Origin: an uncultured Clostridium sp.
Lineage (GTDB): Bacteria; Bacillota; Clostridia; Lachnospirales; Lachnospiraceae
DNA: 51,900 bases
Direction of reading: 5' to 3'
NCBI GenBank assembly: GCA_900544905.1
Contig: UQXF01000008.1
Span: forward strand, 1 to 51,900
Positions 15,337 to 23,760 of this stretch are shown here, piece by piece. A program made the translations under genes and the position numbers. Each line of letters starts with the position of its first letter. The stretch's first letter is position 1. The notes under the pieces were generated by a model, which worked only from the letters and a program-made list of their open reading frames with translations, had not been told where the DNA came from and did not search any database.

Positions 15337-18264
15337 ATGAAAATAGGTTTGGATGTTGGGTCAACCACGTTAAAATGCGTCGTATTGGATGATGACGACA
15401 GGATTGTTTACAAGGATTACCAGAGACACTTTTCACAGATTACCAGTAAAACGGTAGGGATGCTTGATGATATTATGAAGCAGTTTCCACAGGAGAAGGA
15501 AATGAGTCTGTGTATCTCGGGTTCTGCGGGAATGGGTATTGCCGATTCACTGGGAATCCCTTTTGAGCAGGAGGTGTATGCTACCAGAGTAGCGGTGAAT
15601 AAAATCATTCCAGGTACGGACGTGGTAATTGAGTTGGGCGGCGAGGATGCCAAGATACTGTTTTTAACGGATGGGTTAGAGGTTCGTATGAACGGTTCCT
15701 GTGCAGGAGGTACAGGGGCATTTATTGACCAGATGGCTACCCTTTTGAATATGGAAGCAGGAGAGATGAACGAAGCGGCTAAGCATTATGAGAAGATTTA
15801 TACAATTGCCAGCCGCTGCGGTGTGTTTGCAAAGTCAGATGTACAGCCGCTGTTAAACCAGGGTGCCCAGAAGAATGATATTGCAGCCAGCATTTTTTAT
15901 GCAGTTGTGAATCAGACCATTGCCGGACTTGCACAGGGACGTGAGATTGAGGGAAAGGTTGTGTATTTAGGAGGTCCCCTTACCTTCCTGTCTGAGCTGC
16001 GCAGGGCTTTTGACAATACCCTGAAGCTAGAGGGAATTGCACCGGATAATTCCCTGTATTTTGTTGCCATGGGTGCGGCATTAAAGAAAGAAGCAAAACA
16101 GTTTGTTTTAACGGATCTGAGGGATAAGATTGACAGTTATACCGCAACCGGCGGTTATGTAAGCTGTAAGCCTTTGTTTACCTCCCAGGAGGAATACCAG
16201 GAATTTATAGAGAGACACAGAAAAAATTCTGACCATATTAAGAAGGTGGATACACTTTCCGGTCATGCATATTTGGGAATTGACGCAGGCTCTACCACGG
16301 TAAAGGCGGTGGTTGTGGATGAGAATGCCAATATTCTGTGTTCCGAATATCTGCCAAACGGTGGTAATCCGGTTCCGATTATTAAGGAATTTATGGAAAA
16401 GCTATATAGAGAATACCCTGACATTCATATACAGTCCTCCGCCGTTACCGGATACGGGGAAGAAATGATTATGAATGCCTTTGGTGTGGACTTTGGTATT
16501 GTAGAGACTGTGGCGCATTTTACTGCGGCTAAGAAATTCCAGCCGGATGTGGACTTTATTATTGATATTGGAGGACAGGATATCAAATGCTTTCAGATTC
16601 GCAATAATGCCATTGACAACATTTTCTTAAACGAGGCATGCTCCTCAGGCTGTGGTTCTTTCTTACAGACCTTTGCGGGAGCATTGGGATACAAGATTGA
16701 GGATTTTGCAAAGCTGGGGCTTTTTGCCGATAAACCGGTTGATTTGGGCTCCCGCTGTACGGTATTTATGAATTCCTCTGTAAAACAGGCGCAAAAGGAT
16801 GGGGCAACCATTGAGAATATATCTGCGGGCTTATCTATCTCCGTTGTGAAAAATGCTCTTTACAAGGTAATCCGTGCAGCTTCTGCCAGACAGCTTGGGG
16901 AGCACATTGTAGTGCAGGGAGGAACCTTCCTGAACAATGCGGTGCTGCGGGCTTTTGAACAGGAAATCGGACATGATGTGGTGAGACCGGAGATGGCAGG
17001 AATTATGGGCGCCTATGGTGCGGCTCTCTATGCCATGGAAAACAGCAATGCCACCAGCACTATTTTAGACCAGCAGGGGCTTGCCAATTTCAAGCATGAA
17101 GTTACCATGACAACCTGTAACGGGTGCAGCAACCACTGCAAGCTTACCATCAATACCTTTGCAAATGGACGCCGCTTTATCAGCGGTAACCGGTGCGACA
17201 AGCCGACTGCAAAGAAGGTGGAGGGCAGCCGGTATGATTTATACGATTATAAGCTGAAGCTGCTGGATGAATACAGGGCTTCTGATATTCCAAAGGATAA
17301 GGCGAGAGGAACCATCGGAATCCCGATGGGACTTAATATGTATGAGCTTCTTCCGTTCTGGTATACCCTGTTTACCAGATTAGGCTTCAATGTTGTGACC
17401 TCACCGAACTCCAGCCGCAGTCTCTACTTAAGCGGACAGCATACGATTCCGTCCGATACGGTATGTTTCCCTGCAAAGCTGATGCATGGACATATTGAGG
17501 CGCTGCTGAAGGAAAATGTGGATGCAATTTTCTATCCGTGCTTAAGCTATAATTTTGACGAGGGGCTTGGCGATAACCATTATAATTGTCCTGTGGTTGC
17601 CTACTATCCGGAGGTGCTTGAGGCGAATGTCAAGGCGTTAAGGGATGTGAAGTTTATCTATGAATACCTGGGTATTCACAGAAGAAAGGACTTTACAAAG
17701 AAGTTCCACGCCGTACTGGAAAAATATTTTGGAAAAATGAAGTTTTCTGAAGTATCCATGGCCTGCAATTACGCCTATGAGGAATATGAAAAGCATATGC
17801 GTCTTGTGCGTATGGAGGGAAGAAAATATCTCCGCATTGCAAAGCAGGAGGATAAGCCGGTTATTGTACTTGCCGGACGTCCGTATCATTTAGACCCTGA
17901 GATTAACCATGGCATCAATAAGCTGATTTGTGATTTGGGCGCCATAGTTGTGACAGAGGATTCGGTATCTGATATGGCGAAGCATGTGGATACGAAGGTG
18001 TTAAACCAGTGGATGTACCATTCCCGTATGTATGCGGCAGCCCAGTATGTGGCAGATGAGCACAATCCGAAGCTGAATCTGGTACAGCTGGTGTCCTTTG
18101 GCTGCGGTGTGGATGCCATTACCACGGATGAGGTAAGACGGATTTTAGAGGAAAATGGCAAAATATATACCCAGATAAAAATTGATGAGATTACCAATCT
18201 TGGCGCAGTCAAGATTCGTTTAAGAAGCTTGTTTGCAGCGACAAAGCAGAAAGGGGAAAAGTAA
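15337..18264 (+). CDS. 2-hydroxyacyl-CoA dehydratase activase, two ASKHA domains plus DUF2229 (975 aa)
   Basis: ATP-dependent activator of the HgdC/BadF/BcrA type, which uses ATP hydrolysis to inject an electron into a dehydratase or a related radical enzyme. Domain 1 (~1-255): GLDVGSTTLKCVV phosphate loop, IELGGEDAKI, NGSCAGGTGAF. Domain 2 (~308-570): GIDAGSTTVKAVVVD, DIGGQDIKCF, NEACSSGCGSF, VVQGGTF. The cysteines in the two 'C-x-G-x-G-x-F' loops are where HgdC binds its shared [4Fe-4S] cluster. Then a cysteine cluster (TCNGCSNHCK...NRCDK, ~593-620) and a DUF2229 part to the end (GRPYHLDPEINHGINKL). In many relatives this protein continues into the HgdB-like part as one ~1400-residue chain; here that part is the next gene. 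The real target is not known. Confidence 0.9.
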   Translation: MKIGLDVGSTTLKCVVLDDDDRIVYKDYQRHFSQITSKTVGMLDDIMKQFPQEKEMSLCISGSAGMGIADSLGIPFEQEVYATRVAVNKIIPGTDVVIELGGEDAKILFLTDGLEVRMNGSCAGGTGAFIDQMATLLNMEAGEMNEAAKHYEKIYTIASRCGVFAKSDVQPLLNQGAQKNDIAASIFYAVVNQTIAGLAQGREIEGKVVYLGGPLTFLSELRRAFDNTLKLEGIAPDNSLYFVAMGAALKKEAKQFVLTDLRDKIDSYTATGGYVSCKPLFTSQEEYQEFIERHRKNSDHIKKVDTLSGHAYLGIDAGSTTVKAVVVDENANILCSEYLPNGGNPVPIIKEFMEKLYREYPDIHIQSSAVTGYGEEMIMNAFGVDFGIVETVAHFTAAKKFQPDVDFIIDIGGQDIKCFQIRNNAIDNIFLNEACSSGCGSFLQTFAGALGYKIEDFAKLGLFADKPVDLGSRCTVFMNSSVKQAQKDGATIENISAGLSISVVKNALYKVIRAASARQLGEHIVVQGGTFLNNAVLRAFEQEIGHDVVRPEMAGIMGAYGAALYAMENSNATSTILDQQGLANFKHEVTMTTCNGCSNHCKLTINTFANGRRFISGNRCDKPTAKKVEGSRYDLYDYKLKLLDEYRASDIPKDKARGTIGIPMGLNMYELLPFWYTLFTRLGFNVVTSPNSSRSLYLSGQHTIPSDTVCFPAKLMHGHIEALLKENVDAIFYPCLSYNFDEGLGDNHYNCPVVAYYPEVLEANVKALRDVKFIYEYLGIHRRKDFTKKFHAVLEKYFGKMKFSEVSMACNYAYEEYEKHMRLVRMEGRKYLRIAKQEDKPVIVLAGRPYHLDPEINHGINKLICDLGAIVVTEDSVSDMAKHVDTKVLNQWMYHSRMYAAAQYVADEHNPKLNLVQLVSFGCGVDAITTDEVRRILEENGKIYTQIKIDEITNLGAVKIRLRSLFAATKQKGEK

Positions 18265-18267
18265 GGT

Positions 18268-19584
18268 ATGAGTGATATAAAAGAGCAGTCAGTGAATTCC
18301 TGCAATTCCTGTGAGACCTGTACAGTGAATCAGTATGGCAGTGAAGAGCGTGTGGAATTTACAAAGGAAATGAAAAAAGACTATACGATTCTGATTCCGG
18401 ATATGCTGCCGGTTCATTTTAAGCTGCTGCGGAATATTTTCACCCAGCAGGGCTACCGGGTAGGGCTTCTCAAGAATACCGGACGCAAGGTGGTGGATAC
18501 GGGACTCAAATATGTCCACAATGATACCTGTTATCCTGCGCTGCTGGTTATCGGACAGATGATTAGCGCCCTGCAGAGTGGCAAATATGATGTCAACAAG
18601 GTTGCACTTATGATTACCCAGACCGGTGGCGGGTGCAGAGCCTCCAACTATATTCATCTGCTGCGGAAGGCTCTTCAGAAGGCGGGACTTTCCCAGGTGC
18701 CGGTTATTTCCCTGAATTTATCAGGCTTAGAGAGCAACAGTGGTTTTCATTTAACCCTGGAGATGATTTATCAGGCGTTAATCGGTCTCACCTACGGCGA
18801 TTTGTTTATGCTGCTGAAGAACCAGGTGCGCTCCTATGAGGTGAATAAGGGGGATGCGGATGCTCTCATATCCAAGTGGGTAAAAGAGCTTTCCAACCAG
18901 TTTAAGCACCGTAAGGGCTATACGCCGAAGGGAATGGAGCGGAATATGAGAGCCATTGTGGAGGATTTTGCAAAAATTCCGCTTAATAAAGTAGAAAAAA
19001 CGAAGGTTGGCATTGTGGGAGAAATCTATGTTAAGTATTCCTCTATGGCCAACAATGATTTGGAAAATTTTCTTGTGGAACAGGACTGCGAGGTCATGGT
19101 TCCGGGAATTATGGGCTTTATGATGTTTAAGATTGACAACCGGATTGAGGATATCAATTTATATGGCGGTAGCCTGGCGAAGAAAAAGGTGGTGCAGGCA
19201 CTGATGAAATACTGCGAGATGCTGGAACGTCTGTTGTATGACACAGTATCCCGTTACAGTGATTTTCTCCCCCCATCCAAGTATGCACATATCAAAGAGC
19301 TGATTACCGGCGTTGTAGGCCTTGGAAATAAGATGGGAGAGGGCTGGCTGCTGACTGCGGAGATGCTGGAGCTGTCGGAATCCGGCTATGGAAATATAAT
19401 ATGCGCCCAGCCATTTGGATGCCTGCCAAACCATATTGTGGGCAAGGGCATGATTCGCAAGATAAAAGAAATCTATCCTAAGGCGAATATCGTTCCTATT
19501 GATTATGACCCTGGTGCAACAAAGGTAAACCAGGAGAACCGGATTAAATTGATGCTGTCTGTGGCGAGAGAAGAGCAGGAGTAG
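18268..19584 (+). CDS. 2-hydroxyacyl-CoA dehydratase-like protein (C-terminal half of the activase system, 438 aa)
   Basis: Starts three bases after the stop of the activase gene and matches the HgdB/BcrB-like C-terminal region that is fused to it in other clostridia. The N-terminus has a CNSCETC cluster (residues ~11-17); further conserved features are KYVHNDTCYPALLVIGQM, TQTGGGCRASNY and QPFGCLPNHIVGKG, with cysteines spaced as in dehydratase subunits that hold an iron-sulfur cluster. AAGG within the overlapping stop region serves as ribosome binding site, so the two halves are translationally coupled. A separate pair of proteins or a split ancestral fusion are both possible; the intact ends favour a functional split. 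Confidence 0.88.
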   Translation: MSDIKEQSVNSCNSCETCTVNQYGSEERVEFTKEMKKDYTILIPDMLPVHFKLLRNIFTQQGYRVGLLKNTGRKVVDTGLKYVHNDTCYPALLVIGQMISALQSGKYDVNKVALMITQTGGGCRASNYIHLLRKALQKAGLSQVPVISLNLSGLESNSGFHLTLEMIYQALIGLTYGDLFMLLKNQVRSYEVNKGDADALISKWVKELSNQFKHRKGYTPKGMERNMRAIVEDFAKIPLNKVEKTKVGIVGEIYVKYSSMANNDLENFLVEQDCEVMVPGIMGFMMFKIDNRIEDINLYGGSLAKKKVVQALMKYCEMLERLLYDTVSRYSDFLPPSKYAHIKELITGVVGLGNKMGEGWLLTAEMLELSESGYGNIICAQPFGCLPNHIVGKGMIRKIKEIYPKANIVPIDYDPGATKVNQENRIKLMLSVAREEQE

Positions 19585-19632
19585 TTGGTTTTTATCCGAT
19601 GTGGAACAATTTTGTTTTTTTGTGCAGTGGTT

Positions 19633-19647
19633 TAGTAATTATTACTA
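19633..19647. promoter_or_regulatory. palindrome upstream of the chemotaxis receptor promoter
   Basis: TAGTAAT-T-ATTACTA is a perfect 7-bp inverted repeat around one base. A -10 hexamer TATAAT follows at 19669-19674, with no good -35, so the palindrome may be an activator or repressor site. Confidence 0.5.
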
Positions 19648-19715
19648 GATTCTTTCCAAAGTCTATGCTATAATTAGATATATTTCTTAAAAATAACAGG
19701 ATAATGAGGTGCGAT

Positions 19716-21491
19716 ATGGAAAATACAGTAAGGCTAAGAAGGAAGAATGAAACAGCATTAAAAATGGTAATTGCGTTGTCTGTTGTCCGTATGCTTATAA
19801 CAATTGTGGGTAATGGTTATCTAAAAAGCAGAGCGTGGATGATTGTACAGATTGTTCTTTGTGTTGTATTGGCAGCGGGTTGTGTGGTTATGTACATACG
19901 GATGTCAGATAGTGAGGTGGTCCGGTATATTATAGGAGGCGCATATATTGCGGTATCTGCTATTTCTGTATTTAACCATGATAATATTTATAATATGCTG
20001 CCGTTTTGTGTCTTATTAGTAATTACGTTACTGTATCTGGATACTGTTTACAGTGCATTTTGCGCAGGATTTACAGAAATTATAATGGTGATTAAGACAG
20101 TCATGCTTTTTGTCGCAAAGGATTCCGCTATGGGTGGTGCCTGGCTTGTAGCCTTTGTATTGTTTGCTATTATGGCGCTCTGTCTGTATCTGACTGCCGG
20201 AAGTGTAGTGCGTACTCAGGAGACAGACCAGCAGGAGATTAAATATCACCTGATGTATCAGGAAGAGGTTACCCAGAACATGGTGGATGTTGTGGAGAAG
20301 GGAAACCAGCATATAGAACTGCTTCAGTCTAAGTTAGACAGCTTCCATGATGCAACGGACGAGGTGGCGAGAAGTGTAGATGCCATTTCCCAGGGCGTTA
20401 CAGAGACAGTTCGTAATATGGAAAGCCAGACAGATATGACAGCGCAGATTCAGGAAATTATTGATGATTTAATAAGGGTGAAGGACCATACGCTGGAGTC
20501 TACCAATGAGGCAGTTTCTGCAACGGAGGCAGGCGGTAAGCTGGTGGAGCACCTGAAGGAAAAGTCTGACGATATAGCGGTTACAAACCAGAATGTAACA
20601 GAGGTGGCACAGGAATTACAGGAAAAGATTAGCTCTGCGGAGGAGATTACCCAGATTATATACCAGGTTTCCTCTCAGACCAATTTACTGGCATTGAATG
20701 CCTCCATTGAGGCTGCCAGGGCAGGGGAGGCAGGAAGAGGTTTTTCTGTTGTGGCAGATGAGATTCGGAAACTGGCGGATAACACGAAGCAGTCCATTGA
20801 CAAGATTACGGATTTGCTGCAGGGTGTTACAAAGCTGGCAGACCAGACCTCTGCACTGGTTATGAATTCGGTGCAGGCATCCGAAGCGCAGGCAGAATAT
20901 ATTAATGAAGTCACAGGCGCATTCCGGAGTATAACCGGTGTGGTTGAAACACTGCACAGTAATATGATGAGTCTGGATTCTCTGAGTAACAATCTTCATG
21001 AGAGCAACAATGTGATTATAGACAGTCTTGCAAACCAGCAGGCAGCAAACGAAGAGATTGCTGCCAATGCCCAGTCTTCAGCAGACCTTAGTGAATGTAA
21101 TCTGGAAGATTTGGGGGATGTTATTAGTGAATTGAATGAAATTGCAGAAATTATCGGAAGCTTGAAGCAGATGGAAGGTATGGAGAGTGCAGCTGCTGTT
21201 GAACAGCCGTCCACAGCGAGAGGTTTCACCCCACCAAATCCGGAGAGCCTTGCGGAAGAAGCAGGAGGCTTTACCCCGCCAAATCCGGAGAGCCTTGCGG
21301 AAGAAGCAGGAGGATTTACTCCGCCAAGTCCGGAGAGCCTTGCGGAAGAAGCAGGAGGATTTACCCCGCCAAGTCCGGAAAGTCTTGCGGCGGAAGCAGA
21401 GGGATTTACCCCACCCAGCCCGGAAAAGTTGATGAAAGAAGAGGGAAAGTCGCCGGAGGAATATGATGATGACTGGGGCGAAAAGCTCTGA
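19716..21491 (+). CDS. methyl-accepting chemotaxis protein with multi-pass membrane sensor (591 aa)
   Basis: Chemoreceptor. Instead of the common two helices with an outer sensor domain, residues ~15-165 contain about six hydrophobic segments with short loops, so sensing is probably within the membrane. No HAMP domain is evident. The signalling domain (~190-465) has the conserved hairpin tip region (QTNLLALNASIEAARAGEAGRGFSVVA), which contacts CheA/CheW. The C-terminus has five 15-residue repeats of the type GFTPPxPESLAEEAG (503-577) and ends DDDWGEKL. Start at 19716 fits GAGGT five bases upstream; an ATG at 19704 is less likely. No che or fla genes are nearby; a motile host is implied. Confidence 0.93.
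   Translation: MENTVRLRRKNETALKMVIALSVVRMLITIVGNGYLKSRAWMIVQIVLCVVLAAGCVVMYIRMSDSEVVRYIIGGAYIAVSAISVFNHDNIYNMLPFCVLLVITLLYLDTVYSAFCAGFTEIIMVIKTVMLFVAKDSAMGGAWLVAFVLFAIMALCLYLTAGSVVRTQETDQQEIKYHLMYQEEVTQNMVDVVEKGNQHIELLQSKLDSFHDATDEVARSVDAISQGVTETVRNMESQTDMTAQIQEIIDDLIRVKDHTLESTNEAVSATEAGGKLVEHLKEKSDDIAVTNQNVTEVAQELQEKISSAEEITQIIYQVSSQTNLLALNASIEAARAGEAGRGFSVVADEIRKLADNTKQSIDKITDLLQGVTKLADQTSALVMNSVQASEAQAEYINEVTGAFRSITGVVETLHSNMMSLDSLSNNLHESNNVIIDSLANQQAANEEIAANAQSSADLSECNLEDLGDVISELNEIAEIIGSLKQMEGMESAAAVEQPSTARGFTPPNPESLAEEAGGFTPPNPESLAEEAGGFTPPSPESLAEEAGGFTPPSPESLAAEAEGFTPPSPEKLMKEEGKSPEEYDDDWGEKL
21222..21446 (+). repeat. five tandem 45-bp repeats inside the chemoreceptor gene
   Basis: Copies begin at 21222, 21267, 21312, 21357 and 21402. 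The first four encode GFTPPNPESLAEEAG or GFTPPSPESLA(A/E)EA(E/G); the fifth has drifted to GFTPPSPEKLMKEEG. The period is a multiple of three, so copy number can change without breaking the frame. Confidence 0.93.
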
Positions 21492-21540
21492 TAATAGGGC
21501 TTGAAGCACAAAGCTTTGATACAGATAATAAAAATAATGA

Positions 21541-21597
21541 AGAGGGACTGTAGTTTTGTCAGCACAGCGGATACACAAATTCAGTTCCTCTTTTCTT
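21541..21597 (+). terminator. probable terminator after the chemoreceptor gene
   Basis: GAGGGACTG pairs (one G-T wobble) with CAGTTCCTC across a ~30-base loop and is followed by TTTTCTT. The long loop lowers confidence. It ends about 18 bases before the next start codon. Confidence 0.55.
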
Positions 21598-21614
21598 ATG
21601 GAATGGAGTAGAAT

Positions 21615-21887
21615 ATGTTTCGAATCTGGGGAAAAATTATGAAAAATAACAGACTGGTTAAGGACATGGTGGTGGAGATTGACGATTATACGCTTTCCCG
21701 TACAAAAAAGGTCTATCAGGCACTGGATGAAATGTGCTATGAGTTTGATTTGGCAAAACCAATCTGGCTTGAGACAAATAAAGAGGATTTTATCAGACAT
21801 GCCCGGACAAAATTTACAAAGGACAGTTTTATAGAAGATATAGATTTTGACTATCTGGATTTCCAGGTGATTGAAGAGGATTATTAG
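21615..21887 (+). CDS. conserved hypothetical protein (90 aa)
   Basis: MFRIWGKIMKNNRLVKDMVVE... is a soluble, acidic 90-residue protein ending FQVIEEDY. It resembles a small hypothetical protein that I associate with Lachnospiraceae genomes (recall, not searched); the pattern 'SRTKKV..AL.E.CYEFDL.KPIWL' is the most distinctive part. No signal, membrane segment or catalytic motif. GGAG at 21605-21608 lies six bases before the start; Met9 (21639) is a weaker alternative. The high Asp/Glu content in the last third (SFIEDIDFDYLDF) is notable. Function unknown. Confidence 0.8.
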   Translation: MFRIWGKIMKNNRLVKDMVVEIDDYTLSRTKKVYQALDEMCYEFDLAKPIWLETNKEDFIRHARTKFTKDSFIEDIDFDYLDFQVIEEDY

Positions 21888-22022
21888 TCTATGTATTTCA
21901 TTATCACAGATTAAAAACATTGCTATCACATTTTAGTCACAAAACATTGTTAGGATAACAGACATAAGATGACAACGAATGTTGTATCAATGATTGGAAA
22001 AATGGAAAGGCAGGTTTTGAGT

Positions 22023-23570
22023 ATGGAAAATGAAAACAATAATATGAATCAGGAATCGGGTTCTACTTATCATTATGGAAGAAATGAGAGTCCTTTTGGA
22101 AGAGAGGACATATCCGGAAGAGCAACGGATACCCGGAGCGACCGGGATACCACGAACCACCAGAGTGGTCAGGGTACCCAGGGCAGCAATCCCTATAGCC
22201 AGGGCAGTGTATATGGACAGGGAATTTATACAGGCAGTGATTTTGCATCACAGGAACCGCCAAAGAAGAATAAAAAGAGAAAAAAAGAGAAGAAGCCATC
22301 CAGCGGTAAGGCAAAGAAGGTTGGTTTGTTTATTGCCTCTGCTGCGGTATTTGGAATGATTGCCGGTGGAGTAATGGTAGGTGTAAATGCGCTGGGGAAC
22401 AGGGTTCTCGGTAACAATAGCAAAGATGCAGAGGTGGCAACCGTTACAACCGCAGATTCGGGCATGAAGCAGGAAACAGCAGCAGGAGTGGCGGATGTGG
22501 CAGAGAATGTTATGCCATCCATTGTAGCTATTTCAAATACTTCCGTTCAGACAGTCCGTTCATGGTTCCAGTCTTACCAGCAGGAGGTTAGCAGCTCCGG
22601 CTCCGGCATTATTATCGGGCAGACTGATGATTCCATTTTGATTGTGACCAATAACCATGTAATCGAAGATGCGAATGAGATAACGGTAGCTTTTTGTGAC
22701 GATACCGCTGCTGCGGCAACCGTAAAGGGGGCAGATTCCTCCGCAGATTTAGCTGTCTTAGAGGTAAGCACAAAGAATCTGGATGCAGATACATTGAAGC
22801 AGATAAAGGTTGCAGCCTTGGGGTCTTCAGATGACCTGCGTGTAGGGGAATCTGCCATCGCAATTGGTAATGCACTGGGATATGGACAATCTGTAACGGT
22901 TGGCTATATCAGTGCCTTGGACCGTGAGGTTGATATGGAGGATACAAGCATGAAGCTGATACAGACGGATGCAGCGATTAATCCGGGTAACAGCGGCGGC
23001 GCTCTGTTAAATTCAAGCGGTGAGGTTATCGGTATCAATACAGTCAAATATGTAGACAGTACCGTAGAAGGTATGGGCTATGCAATTCCGATTTCTTCTG
23101 CAATTCCGATTATTAATGATTTGATGAACCAGGAGGTAATTGAGGAAAGCGAGCAGGGATATCTGGGTATTCAGGGAAACGATATTACAGATGAGTACAC
23201 ACAGGGCTTTAATATGCCAGAGGGAGTTTATGTAGTAAAGATTGTAGAGGGCTCGCCGGCGGATGAATGTGGTCTGAAAGCAGGGGATATCATTACAAAA
23301 TTTGCAAACCGTGATGTAAGCAGTATGGAGACATTGCAGAATATTCTCTCCAGCAAGAAGGCTGGCGAGGAAATTGAAATGGTGGTACAGCGTAATGATG
23401 AAAAGGGCGAATATGAAGAAGTAACCCTTAAGGTTACCCTGGGAGCCAAGAAGGATATGCCGGATTCCGATGACAGCAGTCAGACAGATAATAATACGGA
23501 ACAGCAGCAGACAGAACAGATATCACCGGAAGAGTTTTTCGATGAATTTAACGGATTTTACAACAATTAG
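22023..23570 (+). CDS. htrA: HtrA/DegP-like serine protease with PDZ domain (515 aa)
   Basis: Membrane-anchored quality-control protease facing outwards. A cytoplasmic N-terminal part (~1-85) is Gly/Ser/Gln-rich and disordered, then a Lys block (KKNKKRKKEKK), one membrane helix (~100-122), the trypsin-like domain with the triad His212 (TNNHV), Asp242 (SADLAV) and Ser324 (NPGNSGGAL), and one PDZ domain (~385-470, with GYLGIQ and SPADECGLKAGDII). The tail is Gln/Thr-rich. ATG at 22023 has CAGG eight bases upstream; a start at 21969 would add 18 residues and cannot be excluded. A strong terminator follows. Usually induced by envelope stress; no operator was recognised. Confidence 0.92.
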   Translation: MENENNNMNQESGSTYHYGRNESPFGREDISGRATDTRSDRDTTNHQSGQGTQGSNPYSQGSVYGQGIYTGSDFASQEPPKKNKKRKKEKKPSSGKAKKVGLFIASAAVFGMIAGGVMVGVNALGNRVLGNNSKDAEVATVTTADSGMKQETAAGVADVAENVMPSIVAISNTSVQTVRSWFQSYQQEVSSSGSGIIIGQTDDSILIVTNNHVIEDANEITVAFCDDTAAAATVKGADSSADLAVLEVSTKNLDADTLKQIKVAALGSSDDLRVGESAIAIGNALGYGQSVTVGYISALDREVDMEDTSMKLIQTDAAINPGNSGGALLNSSGEVIGINTVKYVDSTVEGMGYAIPISSAIPIINDLMNQEVIEESEQGYLGIQGNDITDEYTQGFNMPEGVYVVKIVEGSPADECGLKAGDIITKFANRDVSSMETLQNILSSKKAGEEIEMVVQRNDEKGEYEEVTLKVTLGAKKDMPDSDDSSQTDNNTEQQQTEQISPEEFFDEFNGFYNN

Positions 23571-23589
23571 AGAATATTATCCAGTGATG

Positions 23590-23620
23590 GGAGAACCGCA
23601 GATGCGGTTCTCTTTTTTTG
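23590..23620 (+). terminator. rho-independent terminator of htrA
   Basis: GAGAACCGCA-GA-TGCGGTTCTC followed by T7; perfect 10-bp stem. Confidence 0.93.
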
Positions 23621-23623
23621 TGT

Positions 23624-23635
23624 TGCCAGGCATAT
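23624..23635 (+). repeat. post-terminator motif, copy 1
   Basis: TGCCAGGCATAT shortly after the htrA terminator T tract, followed by an A-rich stretch and then the MMPL operon promoter. Confidence 0.6.
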
Positions 23636-23681
23636 GGAAAAAGGTAAAATGTGAAAATTTATATAAATATTTGAAAAAGTA

Positions 23682-23710
23682 TTGACCATTGGTCATTTTT
23701 GTAGTATAGT
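23682..23710 (+). promoter_or_regulatory. promoter of the MMPL-TetR operon
   Basis: TTGACC (23682-23687), 17-base spacer, TATAGT (23705-23710). The -35 lies inside the first TetR operator, so repressor binding would exclude RNA polymerase. Confidence 0.8.
23683..23695. promoter_or_regulatory. TetR operator 1
   Basis: TGACCATTGGTCA: arms TGACCA/TGGTCA with a one-base centre. Overlaps the -35 hexamer. Confidence 0.8.
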
Positions 23711-23725
23711 CCTTATTGTAAAAAA

Positions 23726-23738
23726 TGACCAACGGTCA
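23726..23738. promoter_or_regulatory. TetR operator 2
   Basis: TGACCAACGGTCA repeats operator 1 with changes only in the centre (TGACC/GGTCA arms). The centres are 43 bp apart, close to four helical turns, so two dimers can sit on the same face of the DNA. Confidence 0.8.
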
Positions 23739-23760
23739 TAAATTGAAAGGAGAGATAAAA

